Below are positions 59,578 to 64,000 of a stretch of 64,000 nucleotides of DNA, piece by piece; the stretch's first letter is position 1, and each line of letters opens with the position of its first letter. This DNA comes from Cacajao melanocephalus (taxonomy: Eukaryota > Chordata > Mammalia > Primates > Pitheciidae), in assembly GCA_963573385.1 (NCBI GenBank), contig CAUYLG010047074.1:32832-96831 (forward strand), written 5' to 3'. The notes below the pieces were generated by a model. That model had not been told where the DNA came from. It did not search any database and was given only the letters and a program-made list of their open reading frames with translations. Both the position numbers and the translations under genes were made by a program.

Positions 59578-62054
59578 TGGAGAAAGTGTCCCGCACACCC
59601 CTAAACTTCACATTGCTCTAGTAGATGACCTACTTAACACTAATGGAAGACTGGATCCTTAAGTTTGTAGTTAAAAGCATTTAATCTTCCTTATCCAAAG
59701 TAATTCCTCTACCTGTGTTAAATTCAGTCTTCAAGTTCAAAGATCAGCAGTGTGTTGTCAGATTTTTTGTTTTCCTCAATGCTATAAGCTAAAAATAGCA
59801 ATTATTATACATCCCAAAACATAATAGGAGACTATATTTTGCTTTCATAATGACTTTCCCTACCAGATTCACAAAGCTGAATTATATATTTTTTTTCAGA
59901 TTTAGACAATATACCCAATCCAGAACATGTCATTTTTATTTTTAAAAATTTACTTCATGTTGACTATTTGGTCTACTGTTCAAAAATATAAGAACAGAAG
60001 ATTTCTCACTCCCTACTATTAGGAATGATGTCTTTGCAAAAGCAGGGACTCACAAAATATAATTTTGGTACTTTATGGGTACTATTTTGTATCTCTGGTA
60101 TTACATGTTAATACTATATCTTGTTTGTATTCTGATAACATGAACACTTAGGTTGCCTTATTGTTTTCCCAGGAAAATCAAGAAAAAACATAAAACATTT
60201 TAGAGTTGAGAAATGTGAGCTATGATATAAAAATCTCTGTTAAAGGTGAATGAAAAGTAAGCACCCACTTTTCTCATGTTTTGTGTGTCTTTATTTGAAA
60301 ATAAATATATCACTTTAGTAAGGATTTATCACAGGGTTATTAAAAAATTGCAATAATTGCCTTTCTGTATGTTTTTGTTTTCCACAACTACTCTTTTTTC
60401 CTACCATTCTGCCTTCAAATGCATTGGACCAGAGATCCTATAAAATGCAAGTAATTTAAATTTTCCTCTCTTCAACAGCTCTTCGGGGAAGTTTGAGAAA
60501 AGCAAAGTTTTAATGTATTAAAACTAAAATGTGAACTACCGAGTAGGAACATAGACTAGGCTTGGTAGAGTTACGTGAGGATAGAAAATGGGTTTCCTTC
60601 CTGAGATTTTAATTTGCTGTATTTTCTGTAGATGCCCGGAGCACTTGTTAACATTCATATCATGGTAATGAGATTTATTTTTTGTAGAGAATATAAATTG
60701 GGCAGGAGAAAGCTTTGGGAATGAGCAGTGAGCTTGTATGGAAAAATGCAGGAAATATGATTCTTTCCTTCCTTATTGCAAACACACATACACATCGTTA
60801 AACTTGGGAGCTTCTTTCACTGTCTCATTTTGCTTTTTTCATTTGTCTCTTTATCTTTCTTGCAACCTCCATGTTTACTTACTTTCTACCAAAGCTTTTT
60901 ACAACATAGTGCAACATTGTATGTCTCAGTCTATCCTAACAGCCCTAGTGGAGTCTTTTCTTTTTAAATCAAAGCATTTAAATAATCAACACAGTGTAGT
61001 TCTTAAAGACATGAATTCAGAGTATCTCCATCAGTTTGAATTATACTTTAAGCACAGATATTTAACCAGAGTGTATCTGTAATCTTATTTTCAGACATTT
61101 TATTATATGAAATGGGGTGTGTATGTGTGTGTGGTAAATTTTAAATCATCCATCTGATTACCATTACATGGTATTTCAATTACGAATTTTCTAACTACAA
61201 AATAGCTAACCATTACATGTCAAATATGTGTATAGAACATGTACTATTTTTATGTTATTGTATTTTTACAAACATATAGTAAAATTTGTTCTTTTGCAGA
61301 AAAGTCATGGCAAAGTGCTAATCACTGATCACAGATAATCAACTCAACAAATACTCTGATATTTGAGAATCCATCGTAAAGCTAGAAAAGTCAATTTAGA
61401 TACATCTAAATTTTGTTTCTATTTCCAGTCTTAAGTTATGCTTACTTTCTAAAATTAAATGGAAAAAAAGAATTTCATGAAGGACAATTTATAGAACCAG
61501 GTGGACTCAAACATTATTGATAGATTTATATACTGCTTATCGTCACAGGAACATATCAGCTTGCATCTGAAATTATGTTATAGTGAGTTTTTAATGGACC
61601 ATTTTCAGTTTCTCAGTAAATTAAGCCATACGGAAGATTCTAATGCTTTATAACTAACACACTTCTTAACGTTTACACTCCAAAACATAGCCACAAAAAC
61701 TAAAGCACAATTCATATTCACTAACCACTTTAGAAATTGAGAATTCATTTTCTGGCAAGAAATGTACAATTCCTTAAAATCTATTAGTTCTTCTAACTCA
61801 GGGCATTTTAGCAAAGAGAAATAACAGTAGTTTTACAGGGCAATCTGTTCAATACACATGTTCAGTTTGAATCTAAATATCTGGATTTTTATGAACTGAG
61901 AAAGATTTCTCTTTATTTTCTGAAAATGGCTTGTATTGCTATTGATCTCTTTACTCTCAAAATAATACATGCTCATTGAAAAAGTGATGCCTTTCACAAA
62001 ATTATAAGAAGTAGTGTTTATATTAATTTATATTTCATAAAGGCCAGATCATGA
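59578..62054. other. Unassigned AT-rich DNA
   Basis: About 2.5 kb, no recognised element. The 114-codon frame at 60738-61082 has no domain I recognise and overlaps another frame on the same strand. Confidence 0.5.
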
Positions 62055-62250
62055 ACCCTGAGGCAGATTGCTTGAATTACAATCCTACCTCTAGTCTTTA
62101 CAAAATATCTAAACTTAGAAAAGTTACTATACTAGCCTCAGTTTTATTATCTGCAAAATAGAGTTGATAATAACAAATAAATATCAATATAATTTTGACG
62201 TAGAAGTAAGCTCATTCATTTACTGTGAATAGCACACTTCCTAGTATACC
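62055..62250 (+). repeat. MIR
   Basis: 'gaattacaatcctacctcta', 'aacttagaaaagttactata', 'cctcagttttattatctgca' and 'aatagagttgataataaca' fit MIR in order. Confidence 0.7.
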
Positions 62251-63658
62251 AAAAGAATTTAACAAGTATTATTAATATTCTTATTATTAAAATCAAATTT
62301 TTCTTTCAAAATGAATTGTTCTGCAGTTTCTGTAGATTTTATATATGCCATTTTCTTTTTTTGTGAGAAAATAAAATACGCTACAATATTTAGGTTACAG
62401 ATAAATATGACAGTAATAAAATGTCTATATATATACTTATAAACATAGGATGAAGCAAAAATCACTAAATATTAGAATTTCTTATTTTTCTTAAATGGAC
62501 ATAAGAGAGCAGCTTAAAGGCTCAGGCCCATGTATCCCATAGCCAAATAAGAGGCACTTCTATCTTTTCATATTTTAACGCACTACAGATAGCAAGTAAA
62601 TACATATATAATTATTAGTAAAAATGCAAATGTAATTATAAATATTTCTCAATATGTTCTAGATTTTAGTATTACTTTTCCTCTGCATGTATCTATACAG
62701 AAATATTACAACAAACCCATTTGTTCAACTGTGCTAACATTGTATTTCCAGAGAATCCCAAAATATATTAACAAGGAAAATTGCAAGAATTCATTGGCTA
62801 TATACATATGTCAGCTACCAAATATCATCCATTTAATAAGTAAAAATAAATGATTGGACAAAATCATGCTTAATGCCTTTTCCATATCCAAATTTTATAA
62901 ATAAACATTCTATTTTAAAATTTTAAAAGTTCTCTGTTTATAATATTTGATATCATAGTCTTTCTAAAATTTCACTAAGAAACCTAGTATTTTTGCTCTA
63001 AGGAAGAGAAAATGAATGGTGATTTTTCTGGATATATACTCTGTAGGGGATATTCCCAAATTTTTAATTCTCATCTTAATAGGTCATCACTGTGAACAGC
63101 CTAGAGAGAAAGCATGCAGTATGTGTCCATTATTCACCATAGTGTCTTGTAGGGTAAAATTGTCTAAATCAATCTGTGATAAAACCCGAAAATATATTTA
63201 GTGGTGAAATCATCCATATTTATTCCAAAATTAATAACACTTTTAGGATGCAAAAGCTTTGGAAAAAACTTTTTTAGACTGCATTTGGAAAAGACTTCAA
63301 CAAATTTCCCTAATTAAATTAAATTTGGGCTGTTCAGATCTTTCCCTCTGATTTGAAATCATAAACTTTATGATGCATTTGAAAGAATTAAGTTAAAAAC
63401 ATCTACAAGAAATTAAAATATCTGTAATAAATTGAACAGTCTTGAAGAATGTAGTGGTAAGCAGACTAGGTATTTTTCTGCCCTGTTGGATGCCTCAAAA
63501 TAAATATGAAAGAGGCCAAAAGAAAAGAGGTAGAGGATTTTCTTCGGGATTAGGCAGCAAAATTTGTCAGTAGATTCTGAAGTATCAGAATCTCTCTGAA
63601 ACTGGCACAATACTCCCATAGACTGTTCTTTTTGATAAACATAGAAATTGACCCTTCT
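62251..63658. other. Unassigned AT-rich DNA
   Basis: No recognised element. Frames of 61-68 codons are incidental. Confidence 0.5.
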
Positions 63659-64000
63659 GTTGTTAAAGCTTAAAACTTGTGTTTGTTTTATCTGATTCCT
63701 TCCTCAGAGAAAGACCTTCAGGCCTCTTTAAAAAAGTATCAAATAACAGAAACTCACCAGACCTAACCAGATACCTCCTTGCCACTCCCTAGTTCTTGTT
63801 TTCTTACACATTGTTACATTTCTTCCCTGCTATATAAACCTCTAGTTTTAGTCATTCAGGGAGATGGAATTGAGTCTGAGATTCCATTTCCTTGGCTGCA
63901 ACACCTGATTAAAAAAGTTTTCTTCCTTGTCAATACTTACTGTCTCCATGATTGGCTTTTTGTGCTACCAGCAGCAGGACCTAGACCAAACCCCTGGTGT
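63659..64000 (+). mobile_element. LTR, truncated by window end
   Basis: Sense LTR, likely starting 'tgttgttaaagc'. It has TATA-like 'cctgctatataaacctctag' near 63830, a degraded poly-A position 'ctgattaaaaaag' near 63906, and U5-like 'gattggctttttgtgctacc' and 'agcagcaggaccta'. The 3' terminus lies beyond the window. Family not named. Confidence 0.6.

Noticed and set aside
60738..61082. 114-codon frame
   Set aside because: No domain recognised; another frame overlaps it on the same strand; surrounding DNA is featureless.

Overview
The window reads as primate, almost certainly human or another catarrhine, nuclear DNA. It carries Alu monomers and dimers (J and S types), primate and mammalian-wide L1 fragments, MIR and L2 fossils, MaLR (MST/MLT1) and ERV1/ERV2 LTRs, and DNA-transposon fossils (Tigger1, MER2, MADE1, MER1, MER30, MER5). 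It is AT-rich. I see no protein-coding gene, tRNA, rRNA or CRISPR array. The open frames present are short and either lie in repeats or look like chance frames in AT-rich DNA, so the window is best read as gene-desert or deep intronic sequence. Repeat family names come from recognising consensus-like stretches by eye. Class calls are firm; subfamily calls and edges are approximate, typically within 10-40 bp, unless a target-site duplication (TSD) is stated.

Layout. 1-1.7 kb: MIR and L2 fossils. 1.7-6.5 kb: one old L1 in reverse orientation, split by an ERV2-type LTR that still carries its primer-binding site, and by a MADE1 mini-element. 6.5-19 kb: mostly unique AT-rich DNA with scattered L2, MIR and MER5 pieces. 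19-30 kb: unique DNA, an L2 that contains an MST LTR that contains an Alu, a MER5 copy and an AluJ. 30.3-34.3 kb: a MER2 broken by a LTR-like insert, a 77-bp direct repeat, two Alus and a MaLR-type LTR. 34.3-38.1 kb: L1 ORF2 fragments, AluJ, MIR. 38.1-40.0 kb: a GC-rich ERV1-type LTR interrupted by an L1 3' end. 40-45 kb: AluSc, an ERV1 LTR, an L1 3' end, an Alu monomer. 45.2-48.6 kb: a near full-length Tigger1 holding three later insertions. 48.7-51.5 kb: L2, MER1B, Alu. 51.5-55.5 kb: unique AT-rich DNA. 55.8-59.0 kb: a pile-up of LTRs ending in an MLT1 with a TA microsatellite. 59.3-59.6 kb: a 156-bp tandem duplication. 59.6-64 kb: unique DNA with one MIR, then an LTR running off the end.

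There is no set of cooperating genes here. What can be read is a history of nested insertions: L2, MIR and Tigger1 are the oldest layer, MaLR and ERV LTRs landed in them, and Alus landed last. I found no convincing undescribed functional system. The most checkable oddities are an LTR plus primer-binding-site insertion with a 6-bp TSD, a 23-bp-stem hairpin in L1 5' sequence, a MADE1 hairpin of the miR-548 type, a 77-bp duplication around half of a MER2, and the recent-looking 156-bp tandem duplication.
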